Shown here piece by piece: positions 34,618 to 47,100 of a DNA stretch of 64,000 bases (the first letter of the stretch is position 1; each line of letters begins with the position of its first letter). Under the pieces are notes generated by a model. That model did no database searches and was not told where the DNA came from. It saw nothing but the letters and a program-made list of their open reading frames with translations. Made by a program: the position numbers and the translations under genes. This DNA comes from Halichondria panicea. Taxonomy: Eukaryota > Porifera > Demospongiae > Suberitida > Halichondriidae. The DNA lies in NCBI RefSeq assembly GCF_963675165.1, contig NC_087381.1:2232001-2296000 (forward strand), written 5' to 3'.

Positions 34618-36499
34618 CTAATTGTCAGCAGTGTTGACATCCAGTTCCTCAAACTCTCGATTATGACTAACATCCTTTTCATAAAACTCTTCAATGAACT
34701 TCCGTATATTGCAGAACTCATCACGCTGTCGATACTGGTACTTCTTTGCCGCTACTGTGAAAGCCACAACACCAGTGACAGATATCACTATGTTGACTAA
34801 GAAATACACTAAACCTGCTCTCGGGGAGGAAACCCAGAAACTGAATGGTAGCAGAATTCCAAGAACACCGATCAGCTGAAAGACTCCTTTAACAGCAAAA
34901 GAAATTCCAATGAGAAGACCTTTCATGGAATGAGGGCTTTGTGCACAAATAAACTCAAACACACCACCATAGATCAGTATGTAGGCCATTGCCAAAAGGA
35001 CTTGCTGAATAATAAGGAACTGTGGAGAAATTAACGTTCAGTGGTGCCGGGCTCACATACTTAAATTCAACGAAATTGAAGTGTTGAGGTTCAAATACAG
35101 AGGTGGAATTCAGACCACTGGGTAGAATGTGACCAATTGAGTCAATTAGCAGTGAACAGATTAGGTTGATTGTGATTAGACAAAGACCGATTCCAATACG
35201 CTTTAGGATACCATATCTCTGAAGTAGAGGATGAATTATTTTGAGATAAACTGGAAGTAAAGTGATAATGATAACAGGGTAAAGTGTGTCACCAGTTGAA
35301 AATGCAGAATCAAGTATGTTTTCAAAACTGCCATATTGAAAGCTAGTACTTGCCATGTGATGTTTCAGAATTAGAAGGAAAACGGATGCAGCAATATCCA
35401 CTGCAAAGAATGGTCCGAGTGAGAGCAAGATGTACACAATTCCAAAGAATGATTTCACATTCTCCACCTGCTCTGTTGTGAAGGGTCCTCCATACTTGCT
35501 CTTACCAAGATCCAGTCCTGTCGGTATATCATTCTCCCAGTAGGTGAAGGCACTGCGTCTAATTGGAATTTTGTGTTTCCGAGCAAAAGAAACAACTCTT
35601 GCTACTTCTTTATACGGGTTGCCAATGCCAGAGTTGGTAATAAACCACCTGCGCTTAGCAATGCAAAGAGAAACAGGAACAGCAATCAAGAACAAAAACA
35701 ACACAAATGCATAATAAAAAATAAAACTATAACCACCAGTGGAAATTCCCATGCTATACGCAATCTTTCCCAGACCAATTCCAAAGTAAAGTGTGAATAA
35801 AAACCAGTGAATAAATAAGAAGCAATCTCTAGCAGGAGAGTCTTGAAGCTGGTCAATTCCAAACTGTATCACATTAGCAGCAAATGCAGCAAAACCTATT
35901 AGTACAGCAACAAAAGCAACAAAAATCAACACATTTGCCAATACATCAAATGTGTAGATAAAAATGCTACAAAATGAAGGTGAACATTTCAGCAAAATGA
36001 CAGGCAAACCTATAGAGCAAATGACGACTCCGCAGATGATTAAGCTCAACAACGATCCCCACATTGTTTTCAATCCACACATAACAACTTTATACCTCCC
36101 AAAACGAACATCAGCCAAGTATCCAGCCAGGGGGTAAAACAGCAGCCAAAACGCAATCACACCATACACCCCTGATCCTATCATGATATAAAAAACTATG
36201 ACATCTCTAGTGAAGAAAGGGGACACCTCAAACAAATTGAAAACTAAAACAAAAAGATTACCAGGATCTGCAAAAAGTCCGAAAATTAATTCAACTAGAA
36301 TATTCCAAAAGAGTATCATATTAGCAGCTTTGGACTTGATCAATATGGACTGTCGAAACCTTCGAAAGAAAAGTATCCCTTTCAGTTTTTTGTTTTTCTG
36401 CAGAAGAGGTTTGTCTTCTGCAGTGACAGTATTAGGACCAGTCAATTGAGTAGCTTGTTCTATTACACCTTGATCATGGCTAGCCATGATTATTAGCAA
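34618..36499 (-). pseudogene. POT/SLC15-like transporter, copy E, 4-bp insertion
   Basis: Open from 36499 (or the conserved MASH start at 36487) for 514 codons. It is then shifted by an extra TTAA/ATTA at about 35031-35034 relative to copies A and D, after which the C-terminal 125 codons continue in another frame to 34618. Everything else matches copy D: PTR2 motif, QFGIDQL, SKYGG loop and tail. The missing frame removes the last three or so helices, so the protein as read is unlikely to work. The lesion is independent of those in A and D. Recent pseudogene or sequence error. Confidence 0.85.
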
Positions 36500-37510
36500 A
36501 CTTTAAGAATTAATAGTTATTGTCTCGTGGAAACAAACACAAATACATGTTGAAAGTTATGTTATTGTTTGTGCTGGTTTAGATCGATAGACACTGTATT
36601 ATTATGTCATCGAATTTCAGACCAGTAAAAATAACAAACTAAAATCTTGTTACAATAACTTTATAGTTAGTTTACGCATTCAGCTGTGAATCAGTGCACA
36701 CATGTCTTCTTGTATTAACAAACAACTGTTTATAAAAGTGTCTTCAGTTTCTAAATAATAGTGAAAACACTTTTGTTTGGAAAAATATGGCTATATAGCT
36801 ACTCCTTTCGCCCTCCTCAGTATCTATAACCGATCTATAACCGATCTTGCATCATCACTATAGGACACTATACAATCAGTGACTCTCCGGCCATCTCTCA
36901 TACACTCACTTTTTAATGAATCTGTGTTGTGATAGTTCACATTGTCTAGTCTCTCTTGCAGTTGTTTGAAGAAGGAGGCTTGTACTGAGAGCAGAAAGTG
37001 ACACACCACTGAACTTCAATGAACCCATGGCCACTGGCCGGTAGATTCTAGATATGATTGAATGGTATATCAGATGCATAATTATGATTTCATTAATTGT
37101 ATCACTTCTTAGTAACTTGCATTAATTTTCATGCTTACAATTTCATTTTACATGACTGTATAGTTATCCTATACGTCCTGCACGAAATTCTAAGCTAAAT
37201 CCGTGTCGGATTTCTTTTTTTGAACTTAACACTATTCGTTTTGTGTTTGTGATTTTGAACTTTACACTCTTCTGGAACTATACTTACTATTGTTTATTCC
37301 AGATTAATTTTCTGTTGCTGAATGGGATTCTAGACTATATTCCTTGGCTGAGTTGTATAACTATTATTTTACTGAGTGCATATGATTTTGTTGTTTGTAT
37401 ATACAAGTGTGCATGAATCGATATTCACTTTCTGAGCTTGGTATATATAATTATTTCCACATTATCCAAAAGAACTCACTATATACACTTCCCTTGCAGA
37501 TGTTGGACTG
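36500..37510. repeat. Duplicated spacer upstream of POT copy E
   Basis: Counterpart of 3840-4757. A minus-strand ORF of 61 codons at 36824-37009 is open here but not in the sister copy, and I do not support it as a gene. Beyond 37510 the similarity to the copy A side stops. Confidence 0.65.
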
Positions 37511-37940
37511 CATATAATAATGAAAGCACCGCGGGTGCTGATGCCTCGGTGGAGGTGCCAAAGCTACATAACATAAACACACCTGCATAAACACACATTG
37601 ATTAATAATTATCATAATTTGCTGCATGCCAAATATAAATCTATAGTGATCAACCATGATTGTTGTTAGAGAAGTCGCCAAACTCTGTCAGACATCAAAT
37701 TGTGTCAGGTAAAAGGGCGTGTAACGCACAAACAAAACAAGACTGATTCAAACTAATTACACACACTAACAGATGGCCATGGGCCTATTGTCCAGCGAAA
37801 ACTTGGATAGGCCAAGTCGCTTCCAGTCCGAGCAGTAATAACTTGAAAAAAACCACCAAATTTTTCGATTTTTGTCAGAACCTACCTATCGCCGTTTTTG
37901 CCAAACTACACAGCTAGAGCTAACTGACACAAGCTGAGTA
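37511..37940. other. Short intergenic stretch
   Basis: Holds only the TTIMVDHYR-like segment (minus strand, about 37640-37680) shared with 20.76 kb. No other feature seen. Confidence 0.4.
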
Positions 37941-39200
37941 CAATCTAGATAGAGTGCAGTACAGAGTGGAGCAATTCCCAGAATTGTATATATCCACCAC
38001 CAAACGACTCTATGAGAAAATTGCTGGCACTACCCGCAAGGCTAGGTGGATTAGGAATACCAGACGCCTCCTCCCGCTCAGACGACGAATACAATGCTTC
38101 CATCAAGATCACCACCCCTCTGATAAACCTAAGGGGTAGTGAACCCACCTACAAAGCCTTTGCGGACCAGATAACTGCCAAACGCGAGATCCAGCGTGAC
38201 CGAAGGGAGCACATGACGCAAGCTGCATCCACCCTACAAGAGGAAGTAACCCCTGAGCTCTCTAAAGCTATGGACCTCGCAAGCCAATCAGGTGCCTCGA
38301 GCTGGCTGACTTCTCTGCCAATCAAGGAACATGGCTTCTGTCTCCACAAGGGTGCCTTTGTTGATGCCATGGCCCTACGCTACGGCTGGACACCCATCAA
38401 GACCCCCACACACTGTGCCTGTGGCGCTGCGTTTGTTGTGGATCATATACTTTCTTGCCCACGCGGTGGGTTTCCTTCCCTGCGTCACAATGAAATAAGA
38501 GATTTAACAGCGAGACTCTTAACTGAAGTATGCAATGATGTGCAAATTGAACCAGAGCTTCAGGAGATCACCACAGAGACCATGTCCGGGAGAAGCGCAA
38601 ATACACCATAGGTGCTAGGCTCGATGTTGCTGCCAGTGGTCTCTGGGGAGGCAGACGCGAGAGAACCCTGATGGATGTCAGAGTCTTCAACCCTTTTGCT
38701 CCCTCAAATCGCAACACAACCCTAGACCAATGCTTCAGGAAGCACGAGAGGGAAAAGATCCGTGCATACGGACAAAGGGTGAGAGATGGAGCATGCTACT
38801 TTCGTCCCCATTGTGATGTCTGCGACTGGCGGCCTTTCAAAACAAGCTACAAACTTCTACAAACGACTGGCCTCCCTGCTAGCAGAGAAATGGGACCAAC
38901 CCTACAGCACCACCCTGCACTGGCTGAGATGCTCCCTCTCTTTCAGCCTGCTCAGGTCCGCCATTCAATGCATACGTGGCGCTCGTTCATCAAGAGGCCA
39001 CGCTATGAAGATGTCACCTGTGGACCTGGTTATAGCAGAGGCCAGCTTGCAGCAAAACTAACAAACTAACTGTTCACCTCATGTACACACTATTTTACAT
39101 ACACTGTCCTTTGTTTTATTATTTTATTATACTATTATTTACTTGCTTCCACCATAAAGGTGTTGTTTACTCCCAAAAAAAAAAAAAAAAAAAAAAAACT
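37941..39200 (+). mobile_element. 5'-truncated retroelement 3' end with poly(A)
   Basis: The plus strand encodes the C-terminal part of a retroelement polyprotein in about three frames, so it is broken. Recognisable blocks are LPARLGGLGIPD, a Cys/His cluster (CACGA...CPRGGFPSLRHNEIRD), DVRVFNPFAPSNR and RLASLLAEKW...LLRSAIQCIRGARS. I recall these blocks together from repetitive proteins of cnidarians and sponges. Upstream reverse transcriptase is missing. The A-run at 39174-39199 and the 5' truncation favour a LINE-type element. The exact family is not assigned. Confidence 0.65.
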
Positions 39201-40110
39201 GTGTGTGTGTGTGTGTGTCTGTGTGTCTGTGTGTCTGTTCCAGCTGTAACTGCTCAACGGTTGCAATGCGACGAAAACTAACAGCTTCTATAGGCTTCTA
39301 GCCACGTTCTCTTGGATTTTGATTCGTGGATTAGCAAACTAAAGCTTCTTTCTCGAGTTATGGCTAGTTTGACTCACATTGAAGGCTGTTGCAGTCTCTT
39401 CAGAATCTTTCATAGCATCATCTGTCCGCACAAACTTTCTATTCAACATATGAGTTAGCCTTGCACTAAAGCGCTAGCTTTTTGTTAGCTACAAGACTCA
39501 GAAAATACCTGTTAAAACAGCTAGCTAGCAGTAGCCATTTGTGAAATTGATCTCTTTGGACACACCCTTTAATTATTCCTATGGATGTAATGCGCATGCG
39601 CGCTCATTCCCCAGATCCAGATCCTCCTGGCAGAATCATATTTTTCTTGAGGGCCTGGTAAGCCACAAAACACTACTATAGATAACAATATGCATGTACA
39701 CAAGTCTTTTCTTCTTAAATATTATAATTATACACTGCATGAACTACAGATCCAATTTTCTTCTTTCTTGAGGTCCTGGTATTAAAGCCACATAATACAA
39801 CAATAGATGCATGTAATAAGTCTTTTCTTCTCAGTGACTTTATATAGATAAGCTAACTTTATGAAATAATTATGCACTTCCGCTTATAATTAATTGAAAA
39901 CAAAATCTTCTTCTTTGTTGCTTCCTAGATCCTTGAGGTCCTGGTATAAGCAGCCACAAAACACAACAATGATACCATAATTATACAATTGCAAGTCAGT
40001 TTTAGACAGATTATTTTATACACTTTTCCTCTTCTATACTTTCTCTTCTATACTTTTGAGCAAAAGCAAATCATGGCGAGAGGCATTAGCACAGCGCCAG
40101 CTTGAACACT
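39201..40110. repeat. Dispersed ~0.9-kb repeat, copy 1
   Basis: Nearly identical to about 58703-59620. It opens with a GTGTGTCTGTGTGTCTG tract, followed by unique sequence and then three degenerate ~115-bp units built on TTCTTGAGGTCCTGGTA. No long ORF. The retroelement poly(A) joins it directly, so the retroelement seems to have landed at the repeat's left edge. Identity unknown. Confidence 0.75.
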
Positions 40111-40129
40111 AGTTTTATTATAATTTATT

Positions 40130-40544
40130 CACCCTACGTCTTGCCACGGAATTCTAAACTGAATCACGGTCATATTTCTTTTTCAAATAGGGGGCTGTGT
40201 ATAACATGCAGTAGTTTTAAACTTAACACTATTTGTTTTGTGTTTGTCACACTATTCTATTCGTAATAATTATGCATGCATGCATGGAGGGACTTATCAC
40301 TATATTCCTTGGCTCAGTTGTATATTATAATTAATTATGTCCATACTATTATTTTACCGAGTGCACATGATTTTGTTGTTAGTATATACAAGTGTGCTGT
40401 TTAGTTACAATGTTGCGATATTCACTTTCTGAGCTTGGCATTTCCACATTATCCAAAAGAAACACTTGAACTCACCACACTTCCCTTGCAGATGTGGGAC
40501 TGCATATAATATGGCCAGCAAGTCTACGTGAATTGAAAACATAG
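40130..40544. repeat. Spacer repeat shared with 4380-4757
   Basis: Partial third copy of the POT-upstream spacer, again ending at a Roc-COR fragment. Confidence 0.55.
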
Positions 40545-41070
40545 AGGATTCCGTCCAGAAATCTTCTCAGTGCTTCATTACTCGAATCTCCAGAGCTTTT
40601 CCAAACTTTCAGAACATCATCGAGATTATTGCACTCCTGAAATGCAGTGCTGGTATTCTCAGTATAACTGTGCGTAGTGTATGATATCAGCGAGTCGAGG
40701 ATTCTTGTTTCCGAGATGAATCAATCAGACAGTTCTTTGTGTGCTGGGATAACAGAAGCTATACAGCTATGTAGAATATTCTCACCGAGATCAGCGTACA
40801 CCTCAGCTTGGAGCAGATCAATTAAAGGCATTTTTTTGTACACCTTTCAACGCTTTCAGTGAGGGACTTGAGATCAAAGACGTGTGTATCTTCCAGAGGG
40901 TAGGTCACACTGTGTGGAGGAAGGAGGGCCTCTTCAGTGACTACAGTAGAGCACAACTCAGTGGAGGTGTCCGTAACTTTTTTTGTCACAGTATAGCGCA
41001 GTTTAAAGAGGTCCAGTGAGAGATGATGAGCTTGGATCAAAAGAACACCTGAATATTATAATTTCCACTA
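40545..41070 (-). pseudogene. Roc-COR gene exon fragment
   Basis: Minus-strand homology to 14870-15440 of the ankyrin-Roc-COR gene. The block IQAHHLSLDLFKLRYTV...SVTYPLEDTHVFDLKSL is well preserved, while neighbouring segments carry deletions. It starts near a remnant of the exon's 3' splice environment. It is a second, longer scrap than the one at 4758. Confidence 0.75.
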
Positions 41071-41712
41071 GCACTTTGACACCGTCATGCATGCAATGCA
41101 GCGCCGTACTCCAGCAATGTCATTGTTTTGGGGCTGATTTCAACAAAAAACCGTAGGTTATAATTATATAGGTGGTGGAAAAGTACAAAAGCATGTTCGT
41201 TCAAAGAGCTTAACATAACTGCTAGCTTTCCACGAAATTCAAGTTATGCTCATTCCAAAGCAGTCATGTACTTGGGGTAAAATTTACTTTACACTGACTG
41301 CATGGGCATCCAACGCTGTCACCTCCTGCATAGCCTGAGTTGTGATAACCCCCTGCATATGATAATAAACTTGTGCGTAGAGCTAGAGTACTATAGAGTG
41401 TTTTAGGAGATTCTCAATATACTGAGTCAATAATTATATTGTAACCAAGGGAACTGTGTGGACGGTGAGGGATTGGGAACCTGTGTGTGTAACCATTATT
41501 TCTGAAAGTTTACTCAGATCTCGATCGGTGTTAAGTAAGCCACCCTAGATAATAGGTAAACATTGTGGTGTGGTTACTTCCATGTTATTATGTGCACAAA
41601 CGAAATAACAAGTACACAGGGTATAATAATTATAATGTCAAGTGAAAATTACTGCATCAGTGAAAACAAAAGTTGCACATGCACAATAAAATGCCTATCA
41701 TCATAGATATCA
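41071..41712. other. Intergenic spacer with empty site of the 5123 transposon
   Basis: 41237-41370 matches the sequences on both sides of the hAT-like insertion at 5123-6002, with a single CTGTCAC and no insert. No gene seen. Confidence 0.55.
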
Positions 41713-43368
41713 CTAGCTATAGTTTATTCTAGTCATCCTCACGCTTGGTGCATAGCTAACATTTACATTTATCATGAGTTTCTCGTCCTTATCATACACT
41801 GGTGGGAGGGACTCTGACATATCACACAATGGGTAGTCATACTCTTGTAGAGTGGAGGGAGGTGGGCCAGTAGTGAGGGTGTTGGGTTGAGTCATCTCAC
41901 ACACACCGTATACCACGTTGTTCTGACATGGTATGTCATTGAGGGACGCTGACATATCACACAATGGGTAGTCATACTCTTGTAGAGAGGAGGGAGGTGG
42001 GCCAGTAGTGAGGGTGTTGGGTTGAGTCATCTCACACACACCGTATACCACGTTGTTCTGACATGGTATGTCATTGTTGGCTGCACCTCCACTAACAGTT
42101 ACTGTATATGCATGGATAGCATCAAGTTGTTGCACAGTACACACATGCACACATGCACATGCACACACACACACACACACGCACGCACGCACACACACAC
42201 ACTGAGATAGACCTGTATACGTGTCTTGCTTGTTCTTGAGGATAATCACTATGACAATGACCACCACTGCAATCAGTACAATGCCCAACAGTCCCGCCAC
42301 CACTCCACTAGCTATAGCAGCTGTTGCATCATCTGATCTAGTCTCTGAAGTAGGAAATTACATAACGGAATTCAATGCTAATCAGTCCTCCACTTGTTGG
42401 AATGATAAGGATGTGTTTACCTCGTGTCTCCTCCACACTGCACATCTCTCCAGTGAAGCCATACACACACTCACAACTGAACGAGTTGACACCATCCACA
42501 CACACACCATTTCCACTGCAGTTCCTATTCACGCAATCATCAATGTTGGTCTCACAATCAGCACCAGTGTAGCCAGGTTCACCACAGACACAGGTGAAGG
42601 AATCACCATTATTTGTACACTTTCCTTGGTCACTGCATGTGACAGCATTGGACTCACAATGATTGAAGACATCACAACTGCTTCCAATGTAGAATGGAGC
42701 ACATAATACAGTAGCATTCAGAAAAATAGCCATTCCGTTATTTGATGAGGTAGATAATGTGATTATCGATCCCACTAAGGGACTTAGATCAAATCGATAC
42801 CTTACAATAAGATCATCCGAATTGCTATCAAAATCAAACACTTGTACGTAAAGCTCAGCTCCAGCCTGCATGCAATAACAAAGACGGTAAATTGAAAAAT
42901 GAAAACAGTGATCATTATACCTCCCATGCTGTCGTTATTCCAGTGAGATTGAATGGATTAGGGAGCCCTAGTACAGTAGGTTGTGAGAAATCAATGTCCG
43001 CCCCATCAAAGATATTGGTGGTACTGACTGCAGTAAATCCGGAAGCAGTATTGGGACACTCTGTAGTAGTACTGGCATGTGGTCTCAGGCAGTAGATGAA
43101 GTAGGTGTCACACCGCTCCCCTCCGCTACATGGTTCAAGAGTTAATGAATCACAACATCGGCCATCAGAGCGTGTGTTGGATGGATTACTGTAGGAGAGC
43201 ATCTCCACTTGTACCACATAGTCTGCAGACACCAGTACACTGAGCTGCAAGCATTGGGACTCTCAACTGCAGCTATATTTTGACTATTATATCACTCACC
43301 TTCCCCAGCCATAGACACAGGCAGCTTATACACAATACAAGGAATCTCATTCTCTCAGAAAATAGCAT
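41713..43368 (-). CDS. Notch-ligand-like (MNNL + EGF) membrane protein
   Basis: Five exons: 43300-43368 (or ATG at 43350), 42921-43244, 42421-42865, 42213-42344 and 41713-42080, all phase-consistent, 445 aa. A signal peptide (FLVLCISCLCLWLG) is followed by an MNNL domain (about residues 24-170) with GRCCDS, CDTYFIYCLRP and VFDFDSNSDDLI, the N-terminal module of Delta/Jagged ligands. Next come a CAPFYIGSSC segment resembling only the first half of a DSL domain, two EGF domains (about 196-275, the second of calcium-binding NIDDC type), one helix (about 291-315) and a 120-residue cytoplasmic tail. The tail has a 43-residue unit in tandem, each with VVYGVCEMTQ and YDYPLCDM tyrosine motifs. Probable juxtacrine ligand at the cell surface; without a complete DSL, canonical Notch activation is uncertain. 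Confidence 0.85.
42137..42203. repeat. CA/GCAC microsatellite in an intron
   Basis: CA-rich tract with interspersed CACATG and CACG units inside the last intron of the Notch-ligand-like gene. Confidence 0.85.
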
Positions 43369-44194
43369 GCAGTTTATTCCAAACCAACTATTTTGTTTGA
43401 GATGTTAAATACAGCAGATCTCTCTACTATATATGTGGGTGTATGATAAAGGGGAAGGGCTTGATGGCTTCTAAACAGAAAAGCTCTTGACATTTACTTG
43501 CCATATACCATTCAGTCTGAGGGGTGCAGCCAGGTAGACCCAGTGAAAAGTCAATGGGAGTATTGTCTGTTGATCTCAGAGGTCATCATGCATGCAGGAG
43601 CTGATCTTGGAAGTCGCTAGCGTCTTCACACAGAATGTGAAAAAGCACTGCATATATACCACCAGCTGGGCAATCCAGGTCACAGTAGTTACTATAATTA
43701 TAGTACCCCAGAAAACACCTGCATGCATGCATGCCATGCAGTGTTGGTATACGTATACATAGGGTCGGTGTATAGTCATTATATGATGGAATATATTTAA
43801 CGGCATCTTATTAATTGAATTTTCATGGAGACACCATATCTAGCTACCAAATTACTAGAATGTTTTGCGAGCATCAAACATAATTTAATATGCAAACTTT
43901 GATCAATTCGCAAAAATAAAATCGCATGCAAAACCTAAATTATTTGCCAGAACGCAATAGTTAGATCGCAAAGGGTTACATTTTCTGTTGATTTGGCTCA
44001 TTCGCAAAGGTTTTTCACCTGCAAAATATTCTAGTATAATTATAATACGGTATATCTGAGGACTGCATGATGTATATTATATAATACCACTGCAATGATC
44101 TATAATCTATATAGTAACAGAACAACTGAATTAAAAATCTGATAGACTATAAAAACTGAGTTGTTTCTATATATGCACGCAAATTATTTCTTCT
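43369..44194. other. Intergenic stretch between two minus-strand genes
   Basis: Contains the MITE at 43853-44036; nothing else recognised. It separates the guanine deaminase stop from the start of the Notch-ligand-like gene. Confidence 0.5.
43853..44036. mobile_element. MITE with TACTAGAATGTTTTGC ends
   Basis: TACTAGAATGTTTTGCGAG at left and the near-complement of it at right (ending TATTCTAGTA), with several internal TTCGCAAA motifs. TA-flanked, 184 bp, non-coding. Confidence 0.7.
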
Positions 44195-47100
44195 TTATAA
44201 CTCTAGTTCCTTTCCTGCCACAAATCTCCTTAAGATATTTCGATCATCTCCTAAATGGAAGAAAAGACACGTTATATACAGTCATGTGCAAAGTTAATGC
44301 ATGAACTGATATTTCAATAAATGCCTGCAGTGTGTACATATATACCATAATATTACTGTACATGTACTCACCTAAATAGAGGAATTTCATAAGAACGTCC
44401 TGCACGAAAAAGTACAACATAATAAAGTACACAGTTATTCAGTATTATAGGCTCATAATAAGTAAAGGATTTTGAAAAAGCTATAGAAGTTCAAACTACA
44501 TATAGTCCGCTTCATTTGTGAATAAATATCTTGCCATTATACTTTAGACAATCGAGGCATCAGCACATGCACTTATTATTATACGTCTCATAATTGTAAG
44601 CATATATTATACATTTTAGCCCACTGATCCTATACTTACATCAAAAGAATCCCATTCAAAAGTGTCAAACGTATTGTTTGGTGGGTTGACGTCGATTAGC
44701 AGTGCATCCAACTCTTTACCAGCCTATACAGGGAGGAACGAGGTAACTGACAAGAGAATCACTTATATTGGTGTATAGGGTCTCGGGTATACAATGGGGT
44801 CAACGTCACTATTGTCCATTGCATGTATATATAGAGATCGGTTATAATTATGCACTGTGTTAGGTGTAGGAACTAAACTTTAGGGATGGAAAAGCATGCA
44901 CTGTGCATGTCCTTTATGTAAGTATTATAGTGTCAGGCTCCATTGTTATCGGACATTTAATTCTAACATACCTTAAAATTTCCAATCTTGTCATCCAGAG
45001 AGAGAACTGAAAGTGGAATGATGAATTGTCTACATATATAAAGCTACACACTATATGCAGCCATTAATTTAAAGTATAATTGAATGAGAGAATGTAATTG
45101 TATGATTGTGTAAGTATACTTGATGAAAGACGCAACACAATCAATGATTGGGTTTAAGGACCGCCTCACCTTTAGCACCACCTAAAGTTGCCATGTAGAG
45201 AGCCTCGTGATGGCTGATTGGTCGATAGTCGTCCTGTTTGCCGAAAGAGAGGGCCTTGGACACATCTATAGATTTCCTGAGGGCATCGAACACGGAAGAA
45301 GAATACCCCCCAGACACATCTGGGGCAATTATATATCGTCAAGGTTACAAGGGTGTCAGTCCTTTCTGTGTTACTATTAAACAGTCACGTAGCCTTGAGG
45401 CATGATTTGGTAAAGGGCCGTTTTGATATAAAACACATATAGATGAGAATCCGAAAATATATTATAGGCAATAACTCGTCCTCGTGTGCATGTAAAACAC
45501 TTACTTTTAAAACACTATAGTCTTACGCTAAAATACTAGTATTATAGTAGCAGCGACTACACATCATCACAAACTACATTACAGTGCATGTATAAGGAAT
45601 AAAAGCAGCTAGTAAAGGACTATTATTGAATACATTCTCACGCACTATTATATGCATACCTGTGCCAAGCCCAATTTTCAAGCCCAAATCAAGCATTTTT
45701 CGTGTATCCAGAAGACCGCTGCATAGACTGCAAGGTTAGGTAATAATCAACCTATGAACTTGATGAGATCAACACGCTAAAGATTGTATCATGTGCAGTA
45801 TAAGAAATAGAGGACGTAAAACTATATGCATGTGTGCATGAGCTTAGTAGCTATAGCTTACCAAAGGTTAGAATTTGGGCAATGAGATATGCCCACTCCT
45901 TTCTGTTGGAACAGTTGTACCTCATTCTCCTCCAAGTGAATACAGTGAGCCATGTACGCCTGCATGTACAGCGGAAACAACAATAGTTTAGCGACCAAGC
46001 AAAAATAGAAAATTTGGGGTGGGGAGGCGAACATGCAGATATCTGTGTGCATGCAATAGTAGATGATTTCTAGGGGAGTTTGTGGGAATGCCCCTCATGC
46101 AGGAATCTTTTTTTAGACTGTCTAAAATTGCGTTCTCAAGTACTACTATATTCAACAAAAAAAGTTGCATTGTAGAATGCGTTTGAATTAGTAAAAATGT
46201 CACACCTTGTCAGTAAGAAGTCCATGTTTCTCGAAGATGCTTGAGCAGTCCTGAAAGCCGAGGAACAGGCTGAGAGTGTACTTGACTTCAGGCAGCTGCT
46301 CGCAGACGTGGCTCTGTATCGGCAAGTCGTGCTCTCTAGCTAGGTCACCCAGTCCTTGGAGCAACTCGGGGGAGCAACTCGGGGAGAACCGGGGAGTTAT
46401 GACCGCTTGGACGAGGGGGTTCTGTGTGTAGGGGGTTGATGAAAATTGGGAAACAACCACGCAATTATGACCATATGGAATCATTTAAAGTGGGTAGTGC
46501 TTACAAACAATAGTGACAATAATTATACAGACCAATAATTATTCATAAAGGTGATTCTTTGCTTACATTCAGCTCTTTCACAAACTCAATGAACCTACAT
46601 AAACAAAACAATAGTCACAAGTGCTGACCATTTTTATATCAAAATATTACTTTTTAGTGTCTTCTAGTGACTCTTGGGTGGTCTCAACGTAATAGTCAGG
46701 TGACTCCCTGTCCATGTTCACCTTACCAATCAGAGCTCTTTGCCCGAGGCGCTCTGTGGACAGGTAGAGTGAATATCTATAATACAGCCTGGTTAAGGGG
46801 CCCGGCCCAAAGTCTCCACAGCATGTGTTTTGCCTGTATCAGCAGGCCATCTAGCCTATTTACTATATATAACAGCCACTGCATGTTGGTCATCATATTA
46901 TAATTCCCAAAGGTGACTGCTATAAGCAGTTTCACTGCATGTACAATCTATAATTAGCGCATACGTAATAATTATTTTGTACCCACTGTCCTGCACAACT
47001 CCTTGGTAGCCTCGAGATGAATAGTTGCAAAGTAGCTCGCAGTGGTCGTGCCATGACGGAGGGAACGACTCTGCATGCAAGGAGCAAAATTATGGGATAC

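Noticed and set aside
35028-35036. Extra TTAA in POT copy E as a piggyBac footprint
   Set aside because: piggyBac needs a pre-existing TTAA and excises precisely; the sister copies have none there. A plain 4-bp insertion explains it.
36824-37009. 61-codon minus-strand ORF in the POT upstream spacer
   Set aside because: The homologous stretch at 4.0-4.25 kb does not keep this frame; no recognised family.
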